A stretch of DNA of 64,000 nt from Chlorophyllum brunneum (lineage: Eukaryota > Basidiomycota > Agaricomycetes > Agaricales > Agaricaceae): contig OY756150.1 of assembly GCA_963576785.1 (NCBI GenBank), forward strand, positions 1,240,001 through 1,304,000, written 5' to 3'. This document shows positions 34,460 to 46,037 of this stretch, one piece after another; positions within the stretch are counted from its first letter, which is position 1, and each line of letters starts with the position of its first letter. The notes below the pieces were generated by a model. The model was given only the letters and a program-made list of their open reading frames with translations, had not been told where the DNA came from and searched no databases. A program made the translations under genes and the position numbers.

Positions 34460-34552
34460 TTTGGTAAAGTATAATTCGACTCACCTTGTAAGAGAGGTGC
34501 CACTATTTGTAGCTAGGCTTGGAATAATAGCCTCCAACCAGGATGACAGTAT

Positions 34553-36290
34553 ATAAGCAGCAGCAGCTCATTGAGAACACCAAGAAAACCAAGAGCTCCA
34601 AGACCAACAGACATCCAGGGATCACCAGTAATCACTGGATCCAAACAACAAACAGAACCAAAAATCCCTGAAGGCCTTAAATGGCAGAAATCTGAACACA
34701 GCATAGATAAAGACATAGCTCTTTTCAAGACCCTATCCAACACAGACATTGCCAAGACTACATCCAACATAGAAGTCGCTAGAGCCCCATCCAATACAGA
34801 AATTGCCGAGACCCATGAGAACAAACACAGTGAACCAGAAACTGAATCAGAAATGGCTGATAAAATCAATTTCCCAAAGAACTTAGTCCCAGAACCAGGA
34901 TATTTCAATGGAGATAAAACCAAATTCAACGATTGGTGGAAAGTGATGTCCTTATGGACACTCTTCAACAAAATCAATGACAATGAACAAAAGATAATCA
35001 GAGTATTGGCACAAATGAAAGGAGGATTAGCAGGTCCTTACACTAATGCCAAGTTACAGACAATTCAAGACAAGAAAACACCCAAATTCAATGACTTCAC
35101 AAAGGAGATGGTAGCCATCTTCTCCTTGGGGAATAGGAAAGTAATAGCAGAAGGGGAAATTGAGTTGTTCAAATAGGAAAAGAGGAACACTACAGACTTC
35201 TTAATAAAGTTCAAAGTATTGAAGACCCAAGTAGGAACAGACAACACACATGCCATATTTCTTCTCAAAAGACATACCAGAGCAGACACTATTAGAACCA
35301 TTGTAAGCTATCCACCAGTCTCAATCCTGGACACATACAACAAATGGAGAAATATGATCCTTGCAGTAGGACAAAAATATGAAACTGTAGACATTACCCA
35401 AAAAGACATCAGAACCAGCACCAGAGTCACATATGGAGGTGGAGGACAGCCAATGGAGAATGGCAGACAGAGGGCAGACACCAATCAGAATGGCAAACCA
35501 AGATGTTTTAACTACAACCTATATGGGCATATCACTAAATATTACCATAAGAAGACAAAGGTCACATACACCAAATAACATGCTATAATTGTGGCAAGCA
35601 AGGCCATGTTGAGGAAACGACTGTAACAAGTTGTTTGCTGGGGGCAGCAGTAAACGCAGTGGGAGAGAACGTAGGGACTACTCACCAAGATAATAAGCTT
35701 CTATCTGATACCTGTAGTAAGGTAATTCAGATAGACAGATATTATTGATGAAGCGATCAATGTCAGTTGAATAGAGGCTAAAGTCGATGAGATCGGTTGA
35801 GGTGTTGTACTCAAGAAGATAGGCAATGGTGAAGAAGTTGTTTGATTGAACAAGATACAGAACTTAGGTCTGCTACATTGGGTTTATATACATGTTGTAA
35901 CATATGCGAGTCATACTACATAAAATACTAGCATTGCATGGATTGTTCCTTATGACTCCCTTTAACTGCGGCGTAGTGCCTGCGGAGTACTGCGGAACAT
36001 AGTATCTAGTCATTGGTACTATGTAAAATAATCTATCAAGTACTTATGACTCTCATCGTATGCAGAGCAACTCATAGGAAGTTACTACGGAATGAATTTA
36101 CTGGAAAGTAACGGATCAGTCTATTATTAGAATAATGACTTCATAATCTATTTCTAGAATATGTCCGAAACTTCAACAGGCCACATCTTGAAGAATTGTA
36201 AAGCACCAAAGAAAGTGTACATTAGAGAGGTTACCAAGGAAACTGAGCAAGAAAAAGAGGCAAAGGAGGATTTTGCTGAAGGCTCTGAGT
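34553..36290 (+). pseudogene. Gypsy-1 gag, interrupted by a solo LTR
   Basis: The position matching the Gypsy-2 gag ATG reads ATA (34553-34555). The frame continues with RTPRKPRAPRPTDIQGSP, then PGYFNGDKTKFNDWWKVM, IFSLGNRKVIAEGEIELFK followed by TAG at 35174, FLLKRHTRADTIRTIVSY, a first knuckle CFNYNLYGHITKYY with two Cys lost, and a second knuckle CYNCGKQGH whose final part lies at 36184 (ILKNC) beyond the solo LTR. Capsid-like region about residues 110-250. Confidence 0.85.
35607..36178 (-). repeat. solo LTR of the Copia-A family
   Basis: 572 bp, same length as both Copia-A LTRs, in minus orientation (minus strand starts TGTTGAAGTTTCGG and ends TTTCCTCAACA). Flanked by the perfect duplication GGCCA at 35602-35606 and 36179-36183. 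Left by recombination between the two LTRs of a former complete element inserted in the gag zinc-knuckle codons. Confidence 0.95.
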
Positions 36291-36299
36291 AGGTGCAAA

Positions 36300-39200
36300 C
36301 CTGCAAGCCAATAAACCTAAAGTCTTTGTTTTACTTCACAATAGACAATATGTGATTCCACAGAAAAGGAACTTGATGCACAAACTTCTCCTTGATTCAA
36401 CAATCAGAACAATGAAAAGACCTAAACAAATCACCACAATGGTAGATTCCAGATGTACTCACACATGCATAGCATAAAGAATAGTAGAAGAAGAATAAAT
36501 CACAACCAAACCCCTTGAAACCCCAATATGAGTAATCAATGCTAACAGAACCAAAAACAAGAAGAGAAAAATAATAGACACGGCACAACTAATATTAAGC
36601 AATGGTAAACATATGGAAAAAATTGAAGCAATAGTAACATAACTAGAGAGTACAGACCTATACCTCAGACATGACTGGCTAGTCAAACACAACCCGGAAA
36701 TCAACTGAACAAACGATATAATATACTTCAATAGATACCTGAAGGATTGTACCACACACCACAATGACATATGGTTCAACAAGAGAATACACATGATAAA
36801 AGAATATGTAGAGAAAAAGAGAATGGACCAGACCAACCCAGAAGACCTACCAACATACCTATAGTAATATACACACTTGTTCAACAAGAAGAACTTTGAC
36901 AAACTACCCAAACATATGATATGGGACCACAAGATAAACCTGACAGAAAATGCACCACTAGTACTACAGTCCAAAGTCTACCCGATGACAATAACAGAAA
37001 AACAAGAACTACAGAAATTCCTTGATGAAAATATTGTGTCAGGACAAATTTGACCATCACAATCCCCTTATGTGACCCATGCTTCTTTATATCCAAGAAG
37101 GACAGAAAGTACAAGACTACAAAAAATTAAACAAACACACAATTAAAGACAAAATGCCACTTCCATTGATAAGCAAAATTATTGACAGACTTAAGAATGC
37201 AAAAGTCTTCAACAAGCTTGACATTATTTGAGGATACAATAACATCCAGATTAGGGAGGGCAATGAATGGAAAGCAGCATTCATAATGAACAATAGATTA
37301 TTTGAACCAATGGTCATGTTTTTCAGAATGAGCAACTTGCCAGCAATATTTCAAAGGATGATGAACACAGTCTTCCAAGAAATACTATACAAAGGAGCAG
37401 TTGTCAACTACATGGATGACTTCGTCATTCCAGGAACCACACAACAGGAACTTGAAGACAGAACAAAATAATTTCTTGATATTGTAGTGAAACACCAGCT
37501 ATATTTCAAAAGATCAAAGTACTTATTTGACATAAAGGAGATACCAATATTGGGATTTGTGGTTGGACAAGGCAGCATTAAAATAGAGGAGGAGAAGGTG
37601 AAAGTGGTGAAAGAATGGCCAACACCCAAATCCCTGAAAGACATCAAAAAATTCCTAGACTTTGCAAACTTCTACCAACAATTCATACACAACTTCAGCA
37701 ACATAGCAGCCCCTTTACATAAGTTGAAGAAGAAAGACATTTAGTGGGTATGGATGGAACAACAGCAACAAGTCTTCAAAGGAATCAAGGAAAAGGTCAC
37801 AAGCAAGCTAGTACTAGCAATACCACAAGACAAGGGACAATATAGAGTGGAAGTGGATGCATCAGGCTATGAAGTAGGAGTAGTACTATCACAAAGACAG
37901 AAAGAACACTGGTATTCAATTGTATTCTACTCAAGAACAATGACACTAGCAGAACAAAACTATTAGATCTATGACAAAGAACTACTAGCCATTCAAGAAG
38001 CAATCAAAACCTCGAGACAATACCTACTTGATGCCAAAGAACTGTTTGAAATCTGGACCAATTACAAGAACCTGGAATACTTCCAAAAGCCACAACAACT
38101 CACAGGATAACAAGCGAGGTAGCAGATGGAGCTAAAATAATACCATTACATGCTAAAACACATTCCCAAAAAGACCAACATGAAAGCCAATATCTTATTA
38201 AGATTAACAAAAACTGATACCACCTGAGACAATACCAATATCATCTTACTACCTAATCATTTATTTGATAACAACACAATTACTGTGATTTGACAAATCT
38301 GGGAAGTCTCAGGAGAAGAAGATCTGAAACACCAACTAAAAAAGGAAACAAAAAGAGAAACACAGTGGCTGAAGGAAAAGGAGAAATGACCAGAGGAGAT
38401 ATGGGAGACAGATGGAGTACTAATATTCAAAGAAAGAATATACATCCCACCTAACAGCCAAATATGACAAGAAATACTCTGACAACACCACAATAAGACA
38501 GACATAGGACACTCAGGACAACACTGAATAATCAAACTCCTCAAATGGAGTTATTAGTGGCCTCAAATGCATAACAATGTCAAAAGATACATTAAAGGGT
38601 ATGAGGTATGTTAACAAAACAAAATACTCCAAACAAGACCAACAACACATCTCCATCCACTACTGACACCAGCAGAACCTTGGGAAGAAATATCAATCGA
38701 TATGATAGGACCATTACCAGAGTTAGAAAGATATGATACAATACTTGTCATAGTTGATTATTTCAGCAAAATAATCAGACTGTATGCAGTTAACACCACC
38801 TTAATATCCAAGGAGTGACAAAGGTCTACAATTTGCATCAAAATTTATGGCAGAACTATGCCAAGCAACAGACACCCAATAAAACTTATCCACAGCATAC
38901 CACCCACAAACCAATGGTCAAATAGAGTGCATCAACCAGGAGGTTGAGATATACCTCAGAAACATAATAAACCACATGCAAAACAACTGGAAAAAATGGT
39001 TAGCCATAGTGGAATTCCAATACAATGACAAAACCCACACTACCACTGGATACTTACTATTCAAAATAGTTTATGGAAGATACCCCTGGAAAGGAGAGAT
39101 AACAAATGTTACCAAAGCACCTGCAATCACGGAACAAATACAGGAGTTACAAAACATGTGACAAGAGGCAATCAAGATACTACAACATAGCTAGATACAA

Positions 39201-39695
39201 ATAAAGAAATATAACAACACCAAACCAGAATATGAGTATATTCTAGAAAAACAAGTATGGCTTGAAGCAAGTAACATCAGGACAATGAGACCAACCAAGA
39301 AGTTGGATCACAAATGCTATGGACTGTTCCAAATAAAAGCAAAAATAGGTGAAACAAGTTACCAACTGGAATTACCTGAAACATAGGCAATACATGATAT
39401 GTTTAACAGCAGACTCCTCTCTCCCTATCAGAAACCCAAGTTCAACAGCCAGCACACCCCACCACCACTGATGCCTGAGATCATCAACAATGAAAAACAA
39501 TATGAAGTAGAAGAGATCCGAAGATATCATATAAAAGGACAGCAAAATCAATTCCTAGTATACTGGAAGGGTTATACCTCCGAGGAAGACATATGGGAGG
39601 ATGAGTCAGAACTGGAAAATACTAAGGAGATAGTGCAAGAATTTTTAGACAACATTTCAAGGACAAAACCTATAAAAAGGGGGGGTAAAAAGTGA
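36300..39695 (+). pseudogene. Gypsy-1 pol with C-terminal chromodomain
   Basis: Protease-like VDSRCTH near 36445 (Gly of DSG replaced); DLYLRHDWLVKHNPEINW near 36655; reverse transcriptase with FFRMSNLPAIFQRMMNTVF, the box NYMDDFVI near 37405-37430 intact, FKRSKYLFDIKEIPILGFVV; RNase H VEVDASGYEVGVVLSQRQ near 37850; integrase region with ISIDMIGPLPELE near 38690 and later blocks in shifted frames; chromodomain YEVEEIRRYHIKGQQNQF then LVYWKGYTSEEDIWEDE at about 39500-39610, ending KRGGKK and TGA at 39695. Chromodomains in such elements steer integration to marked chromatin. Numerous stops. Confidence 0.88.
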
Positions 39696-39779
39696 CAATT
39701 ATGAACAACAAACCTCACATTACAAGAGATCACTATATCCCATGTACCTTACACTGTATCCACTACACCCTAGACTTTG

Positions 39780-40680
39780 CCAATTATCTCCACAACACAT
39801 CATATATGCCAAATGCAAATCTACCCCCTTCCCAGCCAACGACACAGAGTTCAAGCAAGAACTCAACAACCTCCTTGATACCCAGTCCACCAAAGACCAA
39901 ATTGAATACTATACCGCCACAACCAAAGGACTCATGTATATTGCCTATGCCATCTATAACCTCCAAATCCAAGCCAAAGCTCTGAGCTGCATCCTACTTG
40001 TCACTACTACCAGAGCCCTCCCAGCTGCTATGTCAACTGGAAAACATGAACTCATGAAGGAACTATTGGATAAGACAGCCACTGATCTCAACATATTGGT
40101 ACACTCCAATGCAAAGCAATACATTCAAAGTGTTCTAGTCATGATGGGTGAAAGACTCAATCATCTCACCAATTCCAGCAACAATCCTACCTACAAACTT
40201 GCACAAAGACTGATGGATCTCATTCATATACCCCTACTACCTTACCCAACAAACCACCCTACAACAAAGACAATGAACAGGAATGGTTAGATGAAGGAAT
40301 GGAAGGAATCAAGAAACTGGTAGCCGAATAGTTAATGGAACCCAATATGAGAGATGGGGTAGATTATTTTCTGATACATATCCTGGAGTTTGACCCACCT
40401 ACCAAACCTATCATATTCAATCCACCCCAATTGTACCTCACACTCAAAGAAGGAGGACAACTCGACAACAACTACTGGCAGGAGATAGTTCAGAACCTAG
40501 TCTCAGTAGAAACAAATGATACTACTACCTTTAAAGGTTGTACTATAGTCCTCTTCAGAGGTAGACAAGACCATGCCCCCTTCTGGATTGGATGTTGATA
40601 CAAGTCAGGAACTCCAATGATTGGCCCCACTAAATGCCAACTCATTAATGCCTTACATAAAGAACAAGACAACAAGTAGA
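39780..40680 (+). pseudogene. Gypsy-1 accessory ORF between chromodomain and 3' LTR
   Basis: Open stretches 39830-40290 (KQELNNLLDTQSTKDQIE, AKALSCILLVTTTRALPA, MSTGKHELMKELLDKTATDL, YIQSVLVMMGERLNHLTN) and, after a frameshift and one TAG, 40335-40598 (EPNMRDGVDYFLIHILEFD, YLTLKEGGQLDNNYWQEIV, then FKGCTIVLFRGRQDHAPFW), with a last TGA-interrupted piece ending near 40680 (SGTPMIGPTKCQLINALHKE). About 300 codons in total, collinear with Gypsy-2 and Gypsy-3 copies. No known domain; not a typical env (no signal peptide or membrane segment). Confidence 0.7.
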
Positions 40681-40722
40681 CCACAACACTTCATAGAGTC
40701 ATGAACGTAAAAAGAGAGATAT

Positions 40723-41027
40723 TGTTATGAACTATAGATAGACAGTACATTCCTATCATACACCTGTCATACTCATCATTCTTGTATATCCATTTCATCC
40801 CCTGTTTCACCCCTTATAGCTATACTTCTACTGACTCCTTCTACTCATCTTTTATAACTCCTTTACTCTGCTCCCTTATTATTAGTTCTCATCATTAGTA
40901 TATAAAGTGTAGTAATACTTGATGTATTCCTTACACTTTACCAATTGTATCATCCCTTATGCTTCTCTCTACTTCTTTATCTTTATCCAAATACTTGCAA
41001 CCTGAGTCTTAGACTAAGGTTGTAACA
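40723..41027 (+). repeat. Gypsy-1 3' LTR
   Basis: 305 bp, collinear with the 5' LTR; preceded by the purine tract AAAAAGAGAGATAT (40709-40722). Confidence 0.9.
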
Positions 41028-41218
41028 AGACAAATAACCATTTGAAGGCTTAGCCATCATCTGATCTCCACAATAGGAATGTAATGTCTATCTATAGTTT
41101 ATAACAAGGTCATAACAAAGAATAATAACATGGAATTTCTGTGGATTGAATCTCAAATTCCAATAGAGTGTTGGGAAATAAACACATATCAAGCCATTTG
41201 CCTAATACTTGGACCTAT
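41028..41218. other. short spacer with LTR scraps
   Basis: Contains a fragment like the start of the Gypsy LTR in reverse (AATGTAATGTCTATCTATAG, then TTTATAACA). The rest probably belongs to the element whose LTR is at 48657-49269, because Copia-A is inserted between them. Confidence 0.4.
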
Positions 41219-41790
41219 TGTTGAAGTTTCGAACATATTCTAGAAATAGACTATGAGGTTGTTATGATAATAATAGACTGATCTATTACTTTCTAGTAAC
41301 TTCAATCCGTAATAACTTCCTATGAGTTGCTCTGCATACGATGAGAGTCATAAGTACTTGATAGATTATTCTATATAGTACCAATGACTAGTATACTACA
41401 TTTTGCAGTACTCCGTAGGCACTATGCCACAGTAAATAAGAGTCATAAGAATATTCTATGTATTCCTAGTATTTTATGTAGTATGACTCACCTATACTTC
41501 AATATGTATATAAACCCCATGTAGCAGACCTAGTTCTGCATCTTGTTCAATCAAACAACTTCTTTCATCATTTCCTATATTCTTCAGTACAACCCAAACA
41601 CCAACCTACTTGACTTTGATCTTGTTGATACTGATATTGACCATTTCATCAATAATATCTGTCTATCCGAATTACCTTTCTACAAGTATCAGATAGAAGC
41701 TTATTATCTCGGTGAGTAGACCCTACATTCTCTCCCACTGCATTTACTGCTGCCTCCAGCAAACAACTTATTACAGTTGTTTCCTCAATA
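41219..41790 (+). repeat. Copia-A 5' LTR
   Basis: Starts TGTTGAAGTTTCGAAC, ends TTTCCTCAATA. The solo LTR ends CTCAACA, so the terminal CA has become TA here. A TATATAAA-like box near 41507 is a candidate promoter element. Confidence 0.95.
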
Positions 41791-41805
41791 GGTTATGGGC
41801 CCTGG
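41791..41805 (+). promoter_or_regulatory. Copia-A primer-binding site (half-tRNA type)
   Basis: GGTTATGGGCCCTGG follows the LTR without gap. The first 12 bases are complementary to the anticodon arm of initiator tRNA-Met (GGGCCCATAACC), the type of priming known for Drosophila copia, rather than to a tRNA 3' end. Confidence 0.8.
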
Positions 41806-41950
41806 TAGCCTTACCAATGGTTAAACCATTATCATCCCCTCTAACCGAGATAGGATGATAGGCCTTTACCTGACAGAGTTATCCTTGCATTTTGATCATT
41901 GCTGATATGAGAATTTTCTTCTAGAAAGAAATTCACTTGATGAAAATATT

Positions 41951-42760
41951 ATGGCTACTAATAATATCATCTCTGGTTTGCCTAAGCTCAATGGGCCTAA
42001 GAACTATGCATTCTGGTCTAGAAGGCTTCAGGATACCTTGACTCTCATTTCTGTTACTGGCTCCAACTAGTCCAGATGGACTGTGACAGACTAGGATCTC
42101 TCCCCTAAAAATCCTGCCACCTTAATAGAGGAGGATAGGAGGAGAGAACAATTGAGAGGTCAGGCATTGGCTGTTATAAATGGCACCTTACCTGATTCCC
42201 TGTTACTCCATGGGCATGATGCTCCTGGATTCCTCTGGGATGACTTGAAAACCCACTTTGGGACACCTTCTCCTGCTGCAGTATATTCAATCTTCCAAAG
42301 AATGCTGTGAAAGCACATTTCAGGAAATCAAGATCCAGCAATGGATCTAGCTGAATTGAGAACAATGGCTTCTCAATTAGAAACAGCTAAAGTAAAATTG
42401 CCAGAAGTTCTTGGCACGATGATTACTTTGAATGCATTACCACCTGATTGGAATGCTGTGGCACAAACAACATTGGCGAATAATCACAATGTTATAGATA
42501 TGACCTGGGAGGTAGTTCAGCAGGCTATAAATGCTGAGTGGTCAAGACATGAAGGAACAAGATCCAACATGTCTAACCCACAAGTATCTTATGCCGCCAC
42601 TACTAACTACCAAGCTTGTCCTTAGGACAATTTCCCCAGGACTCACCCTGGACCACCCTGGAACCGCTTCTACCCTGGAGACAATACTAGGGTCCAGCCT
42701 GCAAGAGAACCTCGCCATCCTACCAATCCGAGTGGGTAGTCCCCTCAGCCTTCTCCACCT
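41951..42760 (+). pseudogene. Copia-A gag
   Basis: ATG at 41951: MATNNIISGLPKLNGPKNYA then FWSRRLQD, the usual start of a copia-type Gag. Further on GQALAVINGTLPDSLLLHGH, FGTPSPAAVYSIFQRML and a segment from 42341 (MDLAELRTMASQLETAKVKL, ALPPDWNAVAQTTLANNH). At least five in-frame stops (TAG or TGA at former Trp, Gln or Arg codons). A Lys-rich basic stretch near 42780 takes the place where a zinc knuckle is expected; none is seen. Confidence 0.85.
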
Positions 42761-42844
42761 ACTCCTACCTGGATTAATATCCAGAAGAAGAAGAAGAAGC
42801 CCAAGAAGCGCCAGGGTAAACCTCAGGCCCACATGGCAGGCTTT

Positions 42845-44174
42845 CGCCACTGCTATAGAACTGGCAGTCTATTGTTTTACTAGTCTGGGAATGACCCCCT
42901 TTGACCTGATGAGGCACATGGAGGCACCTCAACCCACTCCTGCTCCCGCTCCTCCAACCACTTGTGTTTTAGTGAGTGAGAAACCTAAGCCTATTACTTG
43001 GGTTAATCCCAAGAAGGTCCAGCAGGCATGAGAGAACACTCGTGCTGAGCTCGAGAAAAAGGTGATCATCTGGCACGACTGCATCACTGGTCCTTTGCCC
43101 ATGCAAATGGCGAAGAAATGTGCTCTTGATCACTATGATCGAAGAATGCATGAGGTCTCTCATCCCCATGCCCAACAAGGATGATCGGTGATACCTCCTG
43201 GTACACCTTCTGTTCCTTCTGGTCACCTCCCAGGTTATACCTGTGAGAGACACATAAGGGTGAGTAAATGGTTCTTGAAACATAATAACCCCAATATTAA
43301 TGCGACTTGCATCCACTTCTCTTTTCTTTTACCTATTGGTTCACCATATGCCTTAATGGTTTGTCCCAAATTTGGGACAAAAATCAATTTGGCTATGTAC
43401 CATGTGGTAAAGATCCCAAGCATGGACTCTGTCACCCAGGGCAATTTGCTCGAACCAGGAGAGGTTTGGTCATTCTACCTTCCTCCTTCGGAGGAAATAG
43501 TAGCTCCAGCCATTAGGACCTACAAAGAAGAGTTTTCTCCTCTTCCTCGGGCCTCTCCTCTGATGGAGTGCTTTCAGAGTAAGAGATATTCTCTTACTCA
43601 GAAGAACAAAACCACTTATAGACAACCTGCCACACTTACAGTGTTGGTAGATGAGGTCTTCAAGCGGCTTGAGAGCAAAAAGGAGGTCGACAACCTCATA
43701 GCACTAGCTCAGGATGTCACTTACAACATCCGTGACCCCAGGAACCCTGTGAACATCACAGGACCCTCTTCTAGGCCCCTTCCAAAGTCTCCCAAGTCCA
43801 AACCTTTTGCTTTGGCACCTCAATCTGAGGTGTCTCTTGGACTTTCATCAACTGACTATGGAAGTGACTTCAAGAAGAAGGGAGGAGCTGGGTATGTGAT
43901 CAATTCAATCTCAGATACTCTTACTAACCCTAATACACAGTCCTGTCACAAACATGCCAACTGGCCGTCTTCGCAAGAAGAAGGGCAAGGGCAAGGGGAA
44001 GGGACATCGGGGACTGGGCATATAGATACACTATCAGGATCTTTAGGATCCCATAATAATGTATTTTCGTATGAATCAATGAGTGAGAAGTGTTTTAACA
44101 CTTCTCAATTTTCTTGCTTCTCTACACATATGCCCGATCAATATTTAAGAGTACCAGATCAAATAAAATCTTAA
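42845..44174 (+). pseudogene. Copia-A gag-protease spacer, uncharacterised
   Basis: In the pol frame, this stretch continues from about 42845 to a TAA at 44172-44174 and then into protease. It has stops only at 43029 and 43184 (both TGA) before 43188, and is fully open from 43188 to 44171 (328 codons). Contents: PQPTPAPAPPTTCVLVSEKP, IIWHDCITGPLPMQMAKKCA, ERHIRVSKWFLKHNNPNIN, GEVWSFYLPPSEEIVAPAIR, VLVDEVFKRLESKKEVDNLI, and a Gly/Gln/Glu-rich stretch. No domain recognised. It is unusual for Ty1/copia, where protease normally follows gag closely. It could be a captured host gene fragment or a lineage-specific extension of gag. Confidence 0.6.
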
Positions 44175-46037
44175 TCACTAAGCAATGATCAAATCATAAT
44201 ACTACTAGAAGAATATAGTGACATATGGTTATTAGACTCAGGGGCATCATGTCATTATACCCCTTATGCGGAAGACTTTATCAACTTCGAAGAACTTGAG
44301 GTTTCAATCCCAATTAAGACTGTAGGAACACAAGGTCCCTACCTTAATGCAGTTGGTCTTGGCGTAGTTATGCTTAAGCATAGAGTCTATAATGGGAAGA
44401 CTGACAGCGTTCAACCAACGCAGATATTAATATATCCAGTCTTCCTTCTAAAAGGAACCTCTGAACAACTAATGTCAGTGGGACAGTTATGCCAGGATAG
44501 CAAAACTGTTAGAACAGATGCCAACAAATCAGTAGTTATTGATAGCGAAGGAAATACTATTCTTCAAGCATATCCTTCAGCAAGTCGTAACACTACTTTA
44601 CATTTTGTTAATACCAAAATTGTACACTCGGAACAAGCAGCTATGACTGTGGATCCGATCGTTGGCTACAAAGTTGTACATGCGAGATTAGGACATCCCT
44701 CTAATCATATCCTCAATCATTTTGAGAAAAATACGATTGGGTTTACTTTGGTGCGGATTCCCGAGCAAAAACCAGTCTGTGACGGTTGTGCCAAGGGAAA
44801 AATGCACCAGAAACCCTTTAGAGAGAACCCTACACATGCAAAGCCTTCATTCAAAAGAATTCACTCGGATTTAGTTGAACTTCTGATTCTTTCTTACCAT
44901 AAATTTAAATGGGTCATGACCATAATGGACGACTTTTCCTCTCATGGATGGATTCACTTCCTCCATAAGAAATCAGAAGCAGCAGAAGAAATGAAAAATT
45001 TTATTGCACTAATTCAGACTTAATACGAGACTAAATTAAAATATCTCTGCACTGATAGAGGAGGAGAGTATGTAACTGACGAGTTGCAATCTCATTTGCA
45101 CTCATTAGGGATTATACATGAGACTAGTGTACCACACATACACCAACAAAATAGTCGAGCAGAATGCTTGAACCGAACTTTAATGGATAAAGCAGAAGCC
45201 ATGCAGCATCATGCTTGTATTCCTGATGGTTGGTGGGAGTTTTCTATAGATCATGCGATACATATCTATAATAAAACACTGGTATCATGGCTCATGTGGA
45301 AAACACCTTATGAAGTGTTGAATCAGAAGATTCCAGACATCTCCAAAGAGAGAGTCTTTGGCTGCAGTGCTTATGTCTTTCTCCCAAAAGAGATAAGAGA
45401 CAATAAACTGACAGCGAAGTCAGAACTCATGATTTTCCTTGGTTGGACATCAGATAGGAAAAACTATCGTTTCATGAGGCACCTAAATGGAAATGTAATC
45501 TATACATCTCCAACAGCCGTATTCAGCGAAGAACACTTCCCTAAATGTGTTGGGAAGAAGCAAGAAGAACGGATGAACCAACCATCATCTTCTACTTCTC
45601 GAAGTACACCTTCAGAAGTTATTGTCTTCCATGCTCCAGATCCATCTACTAGTTTACCTTTTGATAAACCACCAAGCCCTATTCCCCGAACTTCTCCCGA
45701 AAGTTCTCTGGAAGATAGGACTTATAGATCTGTTCATGGACGTATTCCAACTCCTTTCCCTGAACCTAAAAAGAATAAAGGAAAGGGAAAAGCACCGAAT
45801 ATCGATGCTGATATTCAGAAGGAGTGGGATGGTATTGTGCAAAACATTCTCTTTCCACCAAGAGAAGCACAAACACCAGAAGACAATGACAGTGATGGAT
45901 TATCATATGCTGATCCACCCAATCACCCTGAAGGTTCAAATCATCTACCTTCTCAAAGAGATGATTTGGATGTACAACTGTTCATACCCTATACCCTTGT
46001 CAAAGATGATCAGGATGCTGGTCCTTCTGTACCATGA
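44175..46037 (+). pseudogene. Copia-A protease and integrase
   Basis: Protease site WLLDSGASCHYTPYAEDF near 44228-44280. Integrase HHCC region: HARLGHPSNHILNHF near 44680 and CDGCAKGKM near 44780. Catalytic core: first Asp in IHSDLVE (about 44865), second in CTDRGGEYVTDE (about 45050), Glu in NSRAECLNRTL (about 45160); GKSP-like tail and the block VFGCSAYVFLPKEIRDNK near 45360. A TAA at 45021-45023 (former CAA) divides the frame. A Pro/Ser-rich linker leads to reverse transcriptase; TGA at 46035. Confidence 0.93.

Larger units (their letters stand above)
34156..41027 (+). mobile_element. full-length chromodomain Ty3/Gypsy element (Gypsy-1)
   Basis: LTRs 34156-34459 and 40723-41027 (304 and 305 bp), both TGTTAT..AACA; flanks AGATA (34151-34155) and AGACA (41028-41032) fit a 5-bp target duplication with one change. 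Order: gag, [solo Copia-A LTR], protease, reverse transcriptase, RNase H, integrase, chromodomain, accessory ORF, polypurine tract AAAAAGAGAGATAT. The coding region contains many stops, mostly at former TGG, CGA, CAG or CAA codons. Confidence 0.92.

Noticed and set aside
39692..39985. Frame at 39692-39985 as the start of the accessory protein
   Set aside because: It is in a different frame from the conserved KQELNNLLDTQ block; the copies in Gypsy-2 and Gypsy-3 support the other frame.
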